From Mucilaginibacter limnophilus (lineage in GTDB: Bacteria > Bacteroidota > Bacteroidia > Sphingobacteriales > Sphingobacteriaceae), in contig NZ_SACK01000003.1 in NCBI RefSeq assembly GCF_004005815.1, positions 186,001-250,000 on the forward strand: a DNA stretch of 64,000 nucleotides. The letters run 5' to 3'. This document shows, one piece after another, positions 46,479 through 57,075 of the stretch. The notes below the pieces were generated by a model that had not been told where the DNA came from, did not search any database, and worked only from the letters and a program-made list of their open reading frames with translations. The position numbers were made by a program, and so were the translations under genes. The first letter of the stretch is position 1, and each line of letters opens with the position of its first letter.

Positions 46479-49400
46479 CTAAAATCCAAGCTGTACTCCA
46501 AGGTTTACAACCCGTTGGTTTAAATATGAATCCCCAACTGAGTTACTTGCCACTTCTGGGTCCTGCTGATAAAGTGAATAGTTTGTCCAGGTCAACAGGT
46601 TATAGCCACTTAAATAAATCCGAGCGTTATCAATTTTAAAAGGCAGTAACTTTTCTGGAAGGGAATAACTTAACTCGACAGTTTTAAGCCTTATAAATTG
46701 CGCATCTATAAGCCAAAAGTCTGACGGGTAAGCAGATGGGCTATTAATAGTATTCCTGATAGTGGTCAACCTGGGAAACTGTGCAATATCACTTGTTTGT
46801 GGCGTCCATCTTTGCTGATGGATAGGCTGTAACTGGCTTTGGAAAGGTTCAATTGCCTGGTTAGTTAAGATAAGGCTGTAATTTAATGAGCCCTGGATTA
46901 AGATGTTTGCATCAAAACCTTTGTAATGCACACCTATTGGTAATCCAAAGGTTAGATTTTGCAAATTTGGTTTGCCAATAGCGCCTTTATCCTTTTGGTC
47001 AATAATATTATCTCCATTTAAATCAGCATATTTTAAATCGCCCGGTTTGGCCTGCCCGGTAGCGGGTTTAGGGCTGTTGGCTACATCTGCCTCGTCCTTA
47101 TAAAAACCTATCCAGGTATATCCAAACGGCTGACCAAGCGGACGGCCTGTTTCCAATAACCGGGGATAATCAGGCGCGGGCTCGTCAAAATATAAAATTT
47201 TGTTCTTGGCGTATGAAAATACAACACCCACATTATACTGCACAGCATGTATAGCCCCATTGTAAGTAATAGTTCCGTCAAAACCACGGTTAAGTACCTT
47301 GCCCAGGTTCTCTTTAGGTAATCCTACACCTAATGCTTCTGATACCGATTTACGGTCAACCAACTGATCGTATCTTACGTTGCGAAAGTAATCGGCAGTG
47401 AGGGTGATTTTATCATTAAATGCGTTCAAATCGATACCGATATCCATTTGACGCTGCTTTTCCCACGTAACGAAAGAATTGCCAAGGGCACCTTCAAGGA
47501 TACCTACAAAATCAACACTGCTTTCGCCAAATTTATAGCTGCCACCACGGCTGTAAGTTTGCTGATACAGGTATTTGTTACCCGGCGTAGCGTCTGAACC
47601 AACCAAGCCGTATGAACCCCGTATCTTTAAAAGGCTTACAAATTTTATATTGTTTTTAAAGAATTTTTCCCTTGAGATATTCCAACCTGTTGATACAGCA
47701 GGAAATAAACCAAAATGTTTGGCAAACCTGTCTGAACCGTTGTAAGCAACGTTAACGTCAAACAGATACTTTTGGTCAAATTCGTAACCTACACGCCCGC
47801 TATAACCAAGGTAGTTAGTAGGCAGGTCCGATTTATTATTCTGGCTGTTCCTGTTATATAGCAACAACGAGTAAACATGGTTTTTACCGAAAGTACGGTC
47901 GTAATTGATAAAGCCCTGCAGGTTAACTGATTTGTATGAATTACTGTTACCCGCACGCAAAAAAAACTGAGAAAGCACAAATGGGCCACCTGGTGGGCGC
48001 ACGTAAGATTCGGCTCTTGAACCTGTTGCTGGTGTGTAAAGGTAAACAGGAATATTTGTTTCGCGAGTTAAACCGCGATATATGTCAGAAGTGCTTGCGT
48101 AAGAAACACGTACTTTAGCCGATAAACCTGATGTTATAACATCCAGCTTTTGATTTGCTTCGAGCAAAATATTAAAATCTGTTCTTCTTGTTCGGTTATA
48201 ACCCTGCGTAGCTAAACGGCTGTTAATGGTGGGCAAATAATTGGTAGAATACCTGTTGTAAGCATAACTTCCGTTTGGATTGAGAAAAGGTGCGCCATAT
48301 GGCGTAGTACGCTCATAGTTATAAATCTCTCCTAACAAGTTACTCGCGGCGTACGGCTCATTAATCTCCCCAAATCTGCCGGTAAGGTCAACCCTGAATG
48401 TAAGAGTTTTGGTTGCCTGCAAGTCAAGGTTTGTACGAAAATTGTATCGTTTATAAAAATAATTACTGTTTACTTCGCTTCTTTCCGTTGCAAAATCTTT
48501 AACAGCACCGTCTTGTGTAAAGGCCCCTCCCGATATAAAATATTTAGCTCGGGGTGTACCGCCGGATATGTCAATATTAGCATTTGACTGGCTGGCCCTG
48601 GGCTTAAATATTTCATTATACCAATTTACGTCAGGATGGCCAAACTCGTCGGCGCCGCTTTTAAACAGATCGAGATCATTTTGCGAAAATTGGGCAGGGA
48701 AACCATCATTACTTAACGCCTCGTTGCGTAGGACAGCCGTATTGTACGAATCTAAAAACACTGGTTTTTTTATCGGTGTTTGCAATCCTGTTTCTACGCG
48801 TATTGTTACTTTCGGGTCGCCAATAGTGCCCCTGCGGGTTCGTACTACCAACACACCATTTGCCCCTTTAATACCGTAAATTGCAGTGGTAGACGCATCC
48901 TTCAGTATTGATATGTTTTCAATTTCGTTTACATTAATTTGCGACAACTGCTCGTAGGTATACTCAATATCATCCACCACTATCAGCGGGCGGTTACCGT
49001 CGGCGTTAAGCGAGCTTACGCCACGTATAAAAAAGTCTGAAGCATCTTTACCCGGCTGGCCCGAACGCTGCTGTGAGAAAAATCCGGGAACACGTCCGGC
49101 AAGTGTGTTTTGAACACTTGAAGTTGGTATATTTCTGATCTTATCAGCAGATATGGTACTTACTGCGCCCGTATTGGTAATACGTGTACGAGTACCATAG
49201 CCCACAACCACAACTTCATCAAGCCCCTGGGCACTGGTTTGTAATTTAACTTCTATAGATGAAGTGGTGTTGGCAACTTTTATCTCACGTGTTACATATC
49301 CAACAGCACGAAACACAAGCACATTAGAATTTCCTTTTAAAATAATTTTGAATTTCCCTTCCGCGTCAGTACTCACACCGTTCGTGGGCAGTCCTTTTTC

Positions 49401-49529
49401 AATTACGGTAACGCCCGGTAGTGATCCTGAAGCGTCTTTTACTACCCCGGTAACCGCAGCTTGTTGTGAATAAGCAACTATCGGGATAAAAAATATAACA
49501 ATCTGTACTAAACGTATTAATTTTCTCAT
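46479..49529 (-). CDS. SusC/RagA-type TonB-dependent transporter (second copy of locus 2)
   Basis: About 1,016 residues from the ATG at 49529 (MRKLIRLVQIVIFFIPIVAYSQQ); 49544 is also possible, and 49577 would overlap the SusD stop and is unlikely. CarboxypepD_reg-like domain (VTGVVKDASGSLPGVTVIEKG), then plug (LDEVVVVGYGTRTRITNTGAV; ILKDASTTAIYGIKGANGVLVVRT) and barrel. It follows a susD rather than preceding one, so its SusD partner must be the gene upstream (49571) or the one far upstream (57076). Confidence 0.93.
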   Translation of the reverse strand: MRKLIRLVQIVIFFIPIVAYSQQAAVTGVVKDASGSLPGVTVIEKGLPTNGVSTDAEGKFKIILKGNSNVLVFRAVGYVTREIKVANTTSSIEVKLQTSAQGLDEVVVVGYGTRTRITNTGAVSTISADKIRNIPTSSVQNTLAGRVPGFFSQQRSGQPGKDASDFFIRGVSSLNADGNRPLIVVDDIEYTYEQLSQINVNEIENISILKDASTTAIYGIKGANGVLVVRTRRGTIGDPKVTIRVETGLQTPIKKPVFLDSYNTAVLRNEALSNDGFPAQFSQNDLDLFKSGADEFGHPDVNWYNEIFKPRASQSNANIDISGGTPRAKYFISGGAFTQDGAVKDFATERSEVNSNYFYKRYNFRTNLDLQATKTLTFRVDLTGRFGEINEPYAASNLLGEIYNYERTTPYGAPFLNPNGSYAYNRYSTNYLPTINSRLATQGYNRTRRTDFNILLEANQKLDVITSGLSAKVRVSYASTSDIYRGLTRETNIPVYLYTPATGSRAESYVRPPGGPFVLSQFFLRAGNSNSYKSVNLQGFINYDRTFGKNHVYSLLLYNRNSQNNKSDLPTNYLGYSGRVGYEFDQKYLFDVNVAYNGSDRFAKHFGLFPAVSTGWNISREKFFKNNIKFVSLLKIRGSYGLVGSDATPGNKYLYQQTYSRGGSYKFGESSVDFVGILEGALGNSFVTWEKQRQMDIGIDLNAFNDKITLTADYFRNVRYDQLVDRKSVSEALGVGLPKENLGKVLNRGFDGTITYNGAIHAVQYNVGVVFSYAKNKILYFDEPAPDYPRLLETGRPLGQPFGYTWIGFYKDEADVANSPKPATGQAKPGDLKYADLNGDNIIDQKDKGAIGKPNLQNLTFGLPIGVHYKGFDANILIQGSLNYSLILTNQAIEPFQSQLQPIHQQRWTPQTSDIAQFPRLTTIRNTINSPSAYPSDFWLIDAQFIRLKTVELSYSLPEKLLPFKIDNARIYLSGYNLLTWTNYSLYQQDPEVASNSVGDSYLNQRVVNLGVQLGF

Positions 49530-49570
49530 AATTGGTTGAGCCATATTTATAATTGCGACAGGTATTTTAT

Positions 49571-51331
49571 TTACCATCCCGGATTTTGAATAAGGTTTTT
49601 GTTTTTATCCCTTTCAGCTTGGGAAATCGGGTACAGGTACATTTTCGTTTCGAAGAACGGCTTCAGTACTTCAACTTTAGTTCCGTTGATACTGCCAACA
49701 ACTTCAGACCTTGTGATCCTTAAGCCGTGAAGCGGATTTTTAGCCAGATCGGCAGCAATTTTCCAGCGTCGTATATCCCAGTAACGGTGTTCTTCAAAGG
49801 CAAGCTCAACACGACGCTCATTTCGAATAATTTCACGCATCGCATCCTTACTAAGGCCGGCGGGTATACCATAATCGCCTGACCCTGGTGATATCCCTGC
49901 TCTTTTGCGAATGGCATATAGGGCATTATATACGTTGGGTGTTGGTCCCGAAAATTCATTTTCAGCTTCGGCATAATTCAAATACACTTCGGCCAATCTG
50001 AACATCACAAAATTTCGTGGATGTGCCGAGTAAACTGTTTGATTTTTAAAATGCCCCATGAATTTACGCAGGTAATAGCTTGTTTTAGTTTGCACTTTGC
50101 TGCCGCCAGGTTTATTACGACCACCTTCGAAAGTTTCAATAGTGGTACTTAACCACCTTGAACCCTCATGCAATATTGTTGAGTCAAGCCTTGGATCGCG
50201 GTTAACGTAAGGATTGTTTGGGTTGTAGCCTGAGGTAGGGTCGGTAATTGGTTTACCATTCTTCATGGTAAAGCAATCAACAAATTCTTGCGTTGGGCTG
50301 GTGCGGCTGTTGCCTGTGGCATTACCGGTAAAGCCTATAGGACCGTTTGCAGTTTCATAAGCCGTACTATACCCATTATTACGGGCGAAAATAACTTCAT
50401 TATTATTGGCTACTATAAAGGTATTTACCAAGTCGCTCTGTAAGTTAAATACGTTTAGCGCAACTATATCTGCCGCCGCGTCGGCAGCACGTTTCCATCT
50501 TGATGCCTGTTCGCTTTCATAACCCGCCACCAAGCGCTGCTCGGCATTCTGGCCAATATTACCACCGTTGTATAATTGGCTGGCAGCGTATAACAACACG
50601 CGCGCCTTTAAAGCCATTGCGGTACCACGTGTTACGCGGCCGAAATTTGAGTTATCTATCGGGTCGTATCGTAAGCTGTCTTTTGCAGCATCACATTCTT
50701 TAACAATATATTCAACACAATCAGAAAAGGAGTTGCGGGGCAACAACACATCATCAGTAATTTGCCTTACCTCGTCGCCTACTATTGGCACCCCACCCCA
50801 CCGTTTTACTAATTCAAAGTAAAATAAGGCTCTTAGAAATCTTGCTTCCGCTTTCCAGGCCGATCGTAATGGCCGGTTTCCTGATATGGTTCCGGCAAGC
50901 GGCACTTTATCAATGTTTGCCATAAAAATATTTGCCTTACGAATGGCCCTGTAACTTCCTGCCCATATGTCAGTACTTGATTCCAAATTACGGAATGGTG
51001 TTATACCGGTACCAGTAGCTATTTGCTCAACAGACGTAGCAGAAGGGTATGATGATACGGCATCATCGGTAGCGGCATCTAAAAAATCACTTCCTGGTTC
51101 GGTAGAGGTAAAAGAAAACACCCTATTTCCACCGTTAGGTATTTCGCTATAAATATCATTTAGTACACGAGAGGCATTTACACCTGCAGAATCTTGCGTA
51201 TCCCAAACATAATCGGGCGATAACTGCTCTAACGGCTCCGCTTCAAGACTTTTTTTGCATGAAGTACTGAAAACAGAAAGGAACGCAATTAATGAGAATA
51301 AGTATAAAAAGGTATTTTTCATGCTGTTCAT
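49571..51331 (-). CDS. SusD/RagB-type surface lipoprotein
   Basis: 586 residues from the ATG at 51331 (583 from 51322). The lipobox TSC is near residue 25. Family features are TPR-like helices: FLRALFYFELVKRWGGVPIVGDE, RVTRGTAMALKARVLLYAAS, NYAEAENE, and the terminal RVELAFEEHRYWDIRRWK block. It follows its probable SusC (51336-54425) by 4-13 bases and precedes a second susC by about 40 bases. Confidence 0.93.
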   Translation of the reverse strand: MNSMKNTFLYLFSLIAFLSVFSTSCKKSLEAEPLEQLSPDYVWDTQDSAGVNASRVLNDIYSEIPNGGNRVFSFTSTEPGSDFLDAATDDAVSSYPSATSVEQIATGTGITPFRNLESSTDIWAGSYRAIRKANIFMANIDKVPLAGTISGNRPLRSAWKAEARFLRALFYFELVKRWGGVPIVGDEVRQITDDVLLPRNSFSDCVEYIVKECDAAKDSLRYDPIDNSNFGRVTRGTAMALKARVLLYAASQLYNGGNIGQNAEQRLVAGYESEQASRWKRAADAAADIVALNVFNLQSDLVNTFIVANNNEVIFARNNGYSTAYETANGPIGFTGNATGNSRTSPTQEFVDCFTMKNGKPITDPTSGYNPNNPYVNRDPRLDSTILHEGSRWLSTTIETFEGGRNKPGGSKVQTKTSYYLRKFMGHFKNQTVYSAHPRNFVMFRLAEVYLNYAEAENEFSGPTPNVYNALYAIRKRAGISPGSGDYGIPAGLSKDAMREIIRNERRVELAFEEHRYWDIRRWKIAADLAKNPLHGLRITRSEVVGSINGTKVEVLKPFFETKMYLYPISQAERDKNKNLIQNPGW

Positions 51332-51335
51332 TACG

Positions 51336-54300
51336 TTATAATTTAATGTTAACACCGGTATTGAATACCCTTTGGATAGGATACACGGCACCATTTAGCT
51401 CAGGGTCTATGCTATCGTTACCTGAAAATGTATATAGGTTCAAACCGTTTACAAATACCCGCAATCCTGTGATGCCAATGCGACTGACAAGCTTGTTTGG
51501 AAAATTGTAGCCTATATCCACATTCTTTATGCGGAAGTAATTACCTGATTGCTGGTAAAACGTGCGCCCTATTACACCAAAACTTGGTGTGTTATTCAAG
51601 TTCGAACCAATAACCAGTCTTGGTAGCGTGGCAGTTTGTGCATTACTGGGTGTCCAGCGGCCTAACAAATCAGTGAAGCCTTGTCTGTTAGCATCTAACT
51701 GAAAATACTGGTTGATAACCCGGTTGCCTACACCTTGAAACAGTACGCTAAAGTCAAAACCTTTGTAGCTAAAACCCAGTGTAGTACCATAATACAATCG
51801 TGGCTTGCCGGTACCAATAGGCGTTTGATCGTAATCATTAATAACGCCGTTATTATCCAGATCGGCTAACTTTAAATCACCAGGTTTCAACGTATAACCT
51901 TCAATAGAAGGGCTGTTAGCGGCTTCTTCTTCTGTTTGTATAATACCGGTTGCTATAAAACCGAAATTCCTGCCAACTGCCTGGCCGGTACGGCGGTTAA
52001 AGTTGTTAACACGTTGAATCTCATCAGCAAAAATCACTTTTGATTGCTCCAAAGAGCCGTTGGCGGTGATGAAATAATTGAAATCGTTATGATGATTTTG
52101 ATAGGTAACCGATAGCTCTGCCCCGGTATAAAGGTTAATGCCGACGTTTTCGCTTGGAAAAACTGCACCTATCAGTGATGAACTGGTTCCGCGTTGTTGC
52201 ATCAGGTCAAAATACCTGTCGCGATAAAAATCAGCGCTGAACTGCAAGCTGTTGTTAAGTATATTCAGATCAATACCCACGTTAAGCTTGCGTGCTTTTT
52301 CCCATGTGGCACCTACGGTAACCAATGTTTGCTTTTCGCGTAGTCCGCCAACTGTTATCGGCGGGTTGTCTGAGCCAAAAAGGTATTCGTTACCGCTCTC
52401 ATACGAAGTGCGGTAGGTGTAATAACCGATGTTAGCATTACCGGTTTGGCCATATGTAGCACGTAACTTTAATAAATTTATCCACGATGCATTATCTTTT
52501 ATGAAATTCTCTTCAGATAGCTTCCATCCAAGTCCGGCTGCATAGAACAAGCCAAAACGTTTACCAGGCTCATAACGGTCGTACCCGCTGTAGTTCAGTG
52601 CTGCCTCAGCGTAATACTTGTCATTATAGTTATAGGTGGCTTTGCCGGCTATATTTGTGTAAGTACCCGGTAAGTCAAAATTTACGGTTGCGCGGCGCTG
52701 GTCGGCCATTAACATAACAGAGACGTTATTTAAGCCGAAAGACCTGTCTATACCTGTTGATAGTTGTGCATACCAAAACTGAGAGCTTGATACCAATGCA
52801 AAATTGTTTCCTTGATCTGTAGGATTACCGTACCTGTTGTAAATAGTATCGCCATTGGCAGTTATAATCTGCTCATATACGGATGAAGCTTTGCTCCTAT
52901 CTGTTACAGAGCTTTCGCCGGTGGATAAATTACCCTTTACTTTAGCCCATAACCCTTTAACAAAATCGTCAAATTTATAGGTTAGGTCAAGGTTGACCAT
53001 GACGTCACGAGTGTTGTCAATTTTATATCCTGATTGTGTTAACTGGCTAAATAAGTTTGTTTTAAAATCATTTGTGCCGCCATAACTTCCATCTTTATTG
53101 TAAATGGGGTAAGCGTTATTGGGTGTATTGTACAAACCGCTTAAAATAGTGCCGGTAGTGGCGCCCGGCTGATTACCAGTTTGTATGCGGCCAAACAATT
53201 GCAACGACACGTTAAACTTATTGCTAAGATCTACATCAACATTAGTGTTAATAGTATAGCGGCTAAACTCAGTATTGGTGTTGTAATTCTCTTTTTTATA
53301 GTCCTTAAACATACCCTGCTGATTAAGGTAGCCTAAAGACACCACGTAACGCGCCTTATTGCTACCGCCATCAACACTTAAATTGTATTTACGCATTGGC
53401 GAGCTTTTACGCAGTAAAGTGTTAAACCAGTTTACATCAGGATGACCTACCGGATCGCTGCCATTGCGGTAAGCATTAAAGTCTTCATCAGTATAAACCG
53501 GTGCACTGCCGTTGTTTTGAAGGGCTTCATTATATAAGTAGGCATATTGGTAGGCCGGCAGCGGTGTTGGTAACTTTAACGGCTGCTGTATAGCAGTTTG
53601 GGCTGTGAATGATATACGAGGCGGCCCTGCAACCGGCTTCTTAGTCGTAATCAACAATATACCTTTTGAACTGCGCTGGCCAAGCAATATGGTTGAAAGT
53701 GCATCTTTAAGCACAGATATCGATTCAATGTTTTCAAATTCTAATGATGAAAACTCGCGTTGTACACCGTCAATTACGGTTACAGGCCCGTTTTGTCCAC
53801 GCAGCGTTAAATTAAACTCGTTGTTATCACTGGGCTCCGGCAAACCGGTAGAAGTAGGTATTGAACCAACGAACGTCCCAGTTAAAGCATCGGTTTGATT
53901 AACGCTTCGGTAGCCAGATGTCTGTGTAGCATACATACCCGGTAAACGACCCGCTAATGCATAAGGGAAAATTGTTGCCGGTACTGTAGTTATTTGATTT
54001 GTATAAATAGTGGCGATTGCGCCAAGGTTATTTCCGGCCGAGATTTTTCCATATAGTACATCTATCGTGTCGGGTTGTTTCAGGTAAGTTTTTACCAGCC
54101 GCACGCTAAGGCTATCCCCTTTTACCTTTTGCTTAACTACATTATAATCAGGATGGTTAAACAAGAGGCTATTACCCACAACTCCGTCGATAGTAAACTT
54201 TCCATCAGCGCCAGATACAGCCGTTGCAGAGGCATTATCAGTGTTAGTGATTTTTACACCTTTTATTTCACGGTCAAACTCATCAAAAACAATACCTTTA

Positions 54301-54425
54301 ATTGTATCGGCAGCTGTGCTATATGGTTTTCGTTCGGAAATTTCAGCGCTGTAAGACTTGTGAACAAGCAAACAAAATGCTGTGGTGATTAGTACAGTAT
54401 ATCTTTTAAAGTAGCAATAAAACAT
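51336..54425 (-). CDS. SusC/RagA-type TonB-dependent transporter (first copy of locus 2)
   Basis: 1,029 residues. Signal peptide (ending VHKSYSA), CarboxypepD_reg-like domain (IKGIVFDEFDREIKGVKITN), then a plug that has lost the usual EVVVxxG opening in favour of DTIDVLYGKISAGNNLGAI, and the barrel. LKDALSTILLGQRSSKGILLITT keeps the plug motif. It is followed by susD after a few bases and preceded by the GH43-like lipoprotein after 47 bases. Confidence 0.92.
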   Translation of the reverse strand: MFYCYFKRYTVLITTAFCLLVHKSYSAEISERKPYSTAADTIKGIVFDEFDREIKGVKITNTDNASATAVSGADGKFTIDGVVGNSLLFNHPDYNVVKQKVKGDSLSVRLVKTYLKQPDTIDVLYGKISAGNNLGAIATIYTNQITTVPATIFPYALAGRLPGMYATQTSGYRSVNQTDALTGTFVGSIPTSTGLPEPSDNNEFNLTLRGQNGPVTVIDGVQREFSSLEFENIESISVLKDALSTILLGQRSSKGILLITTKKPVAGPPRISFTAQTAIQQPLKLPTPLPAYQYAYLYNEALQNNGSAPVYTDEDFNAYRNGSDPVGHPDVNWFNTLLRKSSPMRKYNLSVDGGSNKARYVVSLGYLNQQGMFKDYKKENYNTNTEFSRYTINTNVDVDLSNKFNVSLQLFGRIQTGNQPGATTGTILSGLYNTPNNAYPIYNKDGSYGGTNDFKTNLFSQLTQSGYKIDNTRDVMVNLDLTYKFDDFVKGLWAKVKGNLSTGESSVTDRSKASSVYEQIITANGDTIYNRYGNPTDQGNNFALVSSSQFWYAQLSTGIDRSFGLNNVSVMLMADQRRATVNFDLPGTYTNIAGKATYNYNDKYYAEAALNYSGYDRYEPGKRFGLFYAAGLGWKLSEENFIKDNASWINLLKLRATYGQTGNANIGYYTYRTSYESGNEYLFGSDNPPITVGGLREKQTLVTVGATWEKARKLNVGIDLNILNNSLQFSADFYRDRYFDLMQQRGTSSSLIGAVFPSENVGINLYTGAELSVTYQNHHNDFNYFITANGSLEQSKVIFADEIQRVNNFNRRTGQAVGRNFGFIATGIIQTEEEAANSPSIEGYTLKPGDLKLADLDNNGVINDYDQTPIGTGKPRLYYGTTLGFSYKGFDFSVLFQGVGNRVINQYFQLDANRQGFTDLLGRWTPSNAQTATLPRLVIGSNLNNTPSFGVIGRTFYQQSGNYFRIKNVDIGYNFPNKLVSRIGITGLRVFVNGLNLYTFSGNDSIDPELNGAVYPIQRVFNTGVNIKL

Positions 54426-54472
54426 AAATTCGGGTTTAATTATTGCGAAGGTTAATTTGGTTGTTTATGCTA

Positions 54473-55573
54473 TTATTTTGACGGGCGCGATAACGAATCC
54501 GTACCAAGTGTCGTGCCTGCTGGCGTTCCGAAATTTGGGGTGCCATCACTATTCCACGAAAATTTTTGAATGCGTGGCGAACGTGTTGTACCACACCCCT
54601 GCCCCGGTAGTAAATTTGCATTATAAATAATCCAGTCTTCCTTACCATCGGCAGACTTAAAAAAGCCATTAAATGCAGGACCGTACGCATCGCGGGATGA
54701 GGAAAAAACAGGTAAAGAAGATTTTACCCAGTTAGATGCAATCATAGGATCGGCGCCGCTTTTAAGCGATAGCAGACCTAACGATATGTTATCTGTTTGG
54801 CATGGACCAGCCGTAAAAGATATAAATACATCACCTGCTGAATTTTTAATTACCTGAGGGTTTTGGTCAATAGCAACTCTGAAAGTTTTACCGTCCTCAA
54901 TATATTGATCTCGCTCCCAGCTTTTGGTTGGATCTGATATTAATACCCTTCCGCCCTCAAGCGTATAAGGGTTTTTCATTTTAGCGATATATAATCCGCG
55001 TTCTATAGTAGTTTCAGAAGTTGGCGTTGTTTTAAAGCCCGACCATAGAAAGTAAAGTTGGCCGTCGTATTCCAATACCGAGCCGTCTGTAGCTACGAAG
55101 TCGGCAGCGGGATCAGCAACTTTTCCTTTAAATTCCCAGTTGCCGAGTAAAGGATCTATCGAATTGTTTTCAATTGCGTAAATACGCCTGTTAATGGGCT
55201 GCCCGTTATCTGCCGAAAAGTACACATACCACTTGCCGTCTAAAAAATGAATTTCGGGTTTTGATACATTGGTGTTAAAAGCAGAATCGGCAGGCGGTGT
55301 ATAGATTGTTTTTGAATAAGCTTGGTCTAAGAATATCATTTCACGCAAACGTGACAATGTTAAGTAGTTAGATCCGGTGCTCATGTAATAGTAAAAACCG
55401 TCCTTAAACGTCACGTAAGGATCTAATGCCGATTTCTTTATGGGGTTGATAAACCTGGTTATTGTATCGGCGTTTTGATATTGAGCGTCAAGGTTTGGCG
55501 CATGTTCTTTAGCGCATCCGGCAAGGAGGACTGCACTGGTAAAAACTATATATATTCTTGTAAAATATTTCAT
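54473..55573 (-). CDS. GH43-like lipoprotein, probably non-catalytic
   Basis: 366 residues from the ATG at 55573, with lipobox VLLAGC. The five-bladed GH43 fold is clear: ALDPYVTFKDGFYYY (base Asp kept), KPEIHFLDGKWYVYFSADNG, ATDGSVLEYDG (pKa-modulating Asp kept). At the acid position, where relatives read NEGPQV, it reads DQNPQVI (Gln codon at 54863-54865), and the GPGHN histidine is Phe (GPAFNG). Loss of the general acid suggests a surface glycan-binding role. It lies in a tight operon between DUF4961 and susC. Confidence 0.82.
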   Translation of the reverse strand: MKYFTRIYIVFTSAVLLAGCAKEHAPNLDAQYQNADTITRFINPIKKSALDPYVTFKDGFYYYMSTGSNYLTLSRLREMIFLDQAYSKTIYTPPADSAFNTNVSKPEIHFLDGKWYVYFSADNGQPINRRIYAIENNSIDPLLGNWEFKGKVADPAADFVATDGSVLEYDGQLYFLWSGFKTTPTSETTIERGLYIAKMKNPYTLEGGRVLISDPTKSWERDQYIEDGKTFRVAIDQNPQVIKNSAGDVFISFTAGPCQTDNISLGLLSLKSGADPMIASNWVKSSLPVFSSSRDAYGPAFNGFFKSADGKEDWIIYNANLLPGQGCGTTRSPRIQKFSWNSDGTPNFGTPAGTTLGTDSLSRPSK

Positions 55574-55593
55574 TATAACTACTAATCGGTTTC

Positions 55594-56604
55594 TTAATTG
55601 CAAGGCGTGAATTTGTATACAAAAGGCTCTTCGCCACCTCGTTTGCCCGCTCTCTTTGAGCCATCTTTGTTGATCACCAGGTAGCGTATCTGTTTCAGAT
55701 TTTCGTTTTTCGTCAAGGCGAAATATGTGCGGGGATATATCACCAGCCTATACTCATCATTAGCTATCAACTTTAATTTTGAAGCATCGTCACCGCCGCA
55801 TTTAGTAATAACCCTGTTATCAGTAGTTGTGGCCTCAAGGCACAAGTAAACATCGTTGATACCGGTTAGCTTTGTTGGCAGCAAATCATTATCAAAATCA
55901 AATGTTAGTAAGTCTTTATCGGATGCGGCTAATGGAGAGGCATTTGCCAATGGCTTCGTACAGAAATCAATAAAGTCACCGGTGCCGCCAATTACATCAA
56001 AACAGCTGGTGCTTAGATACACTTTGCTATCATCACCTCCCTGACCTGCACCTGCACCATTGTATGTTGCAAAGTAGGCAAACTTAGTAGAAAGCGCCTG
56101 CGGGCCTACTTTGGTTTGTATAGTTATAGTTGGCTGAATTGACTGGCCCGACTTTAGCACGTACTGCTTATCACTTTTATAAACAATCCACTCATGGTCA
56201 TCTATAAAATTGTTGCCGGCTCTGTAAATAGTTTTTAGATATTCCGGATAACTCAAATCCGGAAATGCCGAATTTGGAACTTTTACACTGTTATCCAGCA
56301 ACACAAACCGGCCATTACCAATGGAGCTTGTATATGATATTGTTGTGTTGTTTCCTCTTGTGGCGTTCCAGCTCCTTGGTACTAAAAAACCCACGTACAG
56401 GTTAGTCGGATCGATATCACCCAAAGCATTGGAGGTAATGTTTACCTTAAATTTCAGGGTAATCATCTCGCCCGCCCTTGCACTTTCAGGTTCTTCGACT
56501 GTCGTGATCGCATCAATACATGATTGTATGATTAAAATACTCAACACACTAAAAATAGCGGCCACGTATTTTACAGACTTATGTATTTTGATATTTCCTT
56601 TCAT
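55594..56604 (-). CDS. DUF4961-type polysaccharide-locus lipoprotein
   Basis: 336 residues. The signal has a lipobox (ILIIQSC). An Ig-like beta-sandwich starts with EPESARAGEMITLKFKV, followed by a second beta-rich half with several Cys. This matches DUF4961 proteins seen with SusC/D and GH43 genes. I infer a surface glycan-binding or accessory role. It is 9 bases after the DUF5004 gene and 20 bases before the GH43-like gene. Confidence 0.72.
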   Translation of the reverse strand: MKGNIKIHKSVKYVAAIFSVLSILIIQSCIDAITTVEEPESARAGEMITLKFKVNITSNALGDIDPTNLYVGFLVPRSWNATRGNNTTISYTSSIGNGRFVLLDNSVKVPNSAFPDLSYPEYLKTIYRAGNNFIDDHEWIVYKSDKQYVLKSGQSIQPTITIQTKVGPQALSTKFAYFATYNGAGAGQGGDDSKVYLSTSCFDVIGGTGDFIDFCTKPLANASPLAASDKDLLTFDFDNDLLPTKLTGINDVYLCLEATTTDNRVITKCGGDDASKLKLIANDEYRLVIYPRTYFALTKNENLKQIRYLVINKDGSKRAGKRGGEEPFVYKFTPCN

Positions 56605-56613
56605 TCCTGTTTA

Positions 56614-57069
56614 TTATTTGACCTTTTTAAATGTGTACTGATACGTGTTTTGATTAACTCCTTCGCAGCCCAATGCGAAACTCAGGCCCATTTGATAACC
56701 TGCCCCCACTATCGGAAATGCAAGCTGGGATGATACCGGCAGATTGGTATCAGAAGGTGTCAAAGTCATGGAAAACGGGTACTGCGGGTCGTTAAACGCC
56801 CACTTGCCGGGAGCATACGTTAAAAAAGGATATTCGCCGACCAGTGTGTAAGTGTTATCGCTTTTAAAATTTATACGGAAGTTGCTGAAATCGGCATAAT
56901 CTGTAATATCGACACCGTTCTGCGTAATCTTAACAATTGCCCACTCGCCGCTGATGTCCTTTTTGGGCTCAACTAAATCAAGTTTACTGCTCCTGCATGA
57001 CGCCATCAGGCATAACATTGCTAAGTAAAATGCCAACGCTGCATTTTTTTTTAAGTATATATTTTTCAT
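56614..57069 (-). CDS. DUF5004-type lipocalin-like lipoprotein
   Basis: 151 residues with a lipobox (LCLMASC). The mature part has KDISGEWAIVKITQNGVDITDYADFSNFRINFKSDNTYTL, a lipocalin-like eight-strand pattern typical of DUF5004 proteins in Bacteroidota glycan loci. Function is unknown. It starts 6 bases after susD (57076) and runs into the DUF4961 gene. Confidence 0.72.
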   Translation of the reverse strand: MKNIYLKKNAALAFYLAMLCLMASCRSSKLDLVEPKKDISGEWAIVKITQNGVDITDYADFSNFRINFKSDNTYTLVGEYPFLTYAPGKWAFNDPQYPFSMTLTPSDTNLPVSSQLAFPIVGAGYQMGLSFALGCEGVNQNTYQYTFKKVK

Positions 57070-57075
57070 ATTTAA

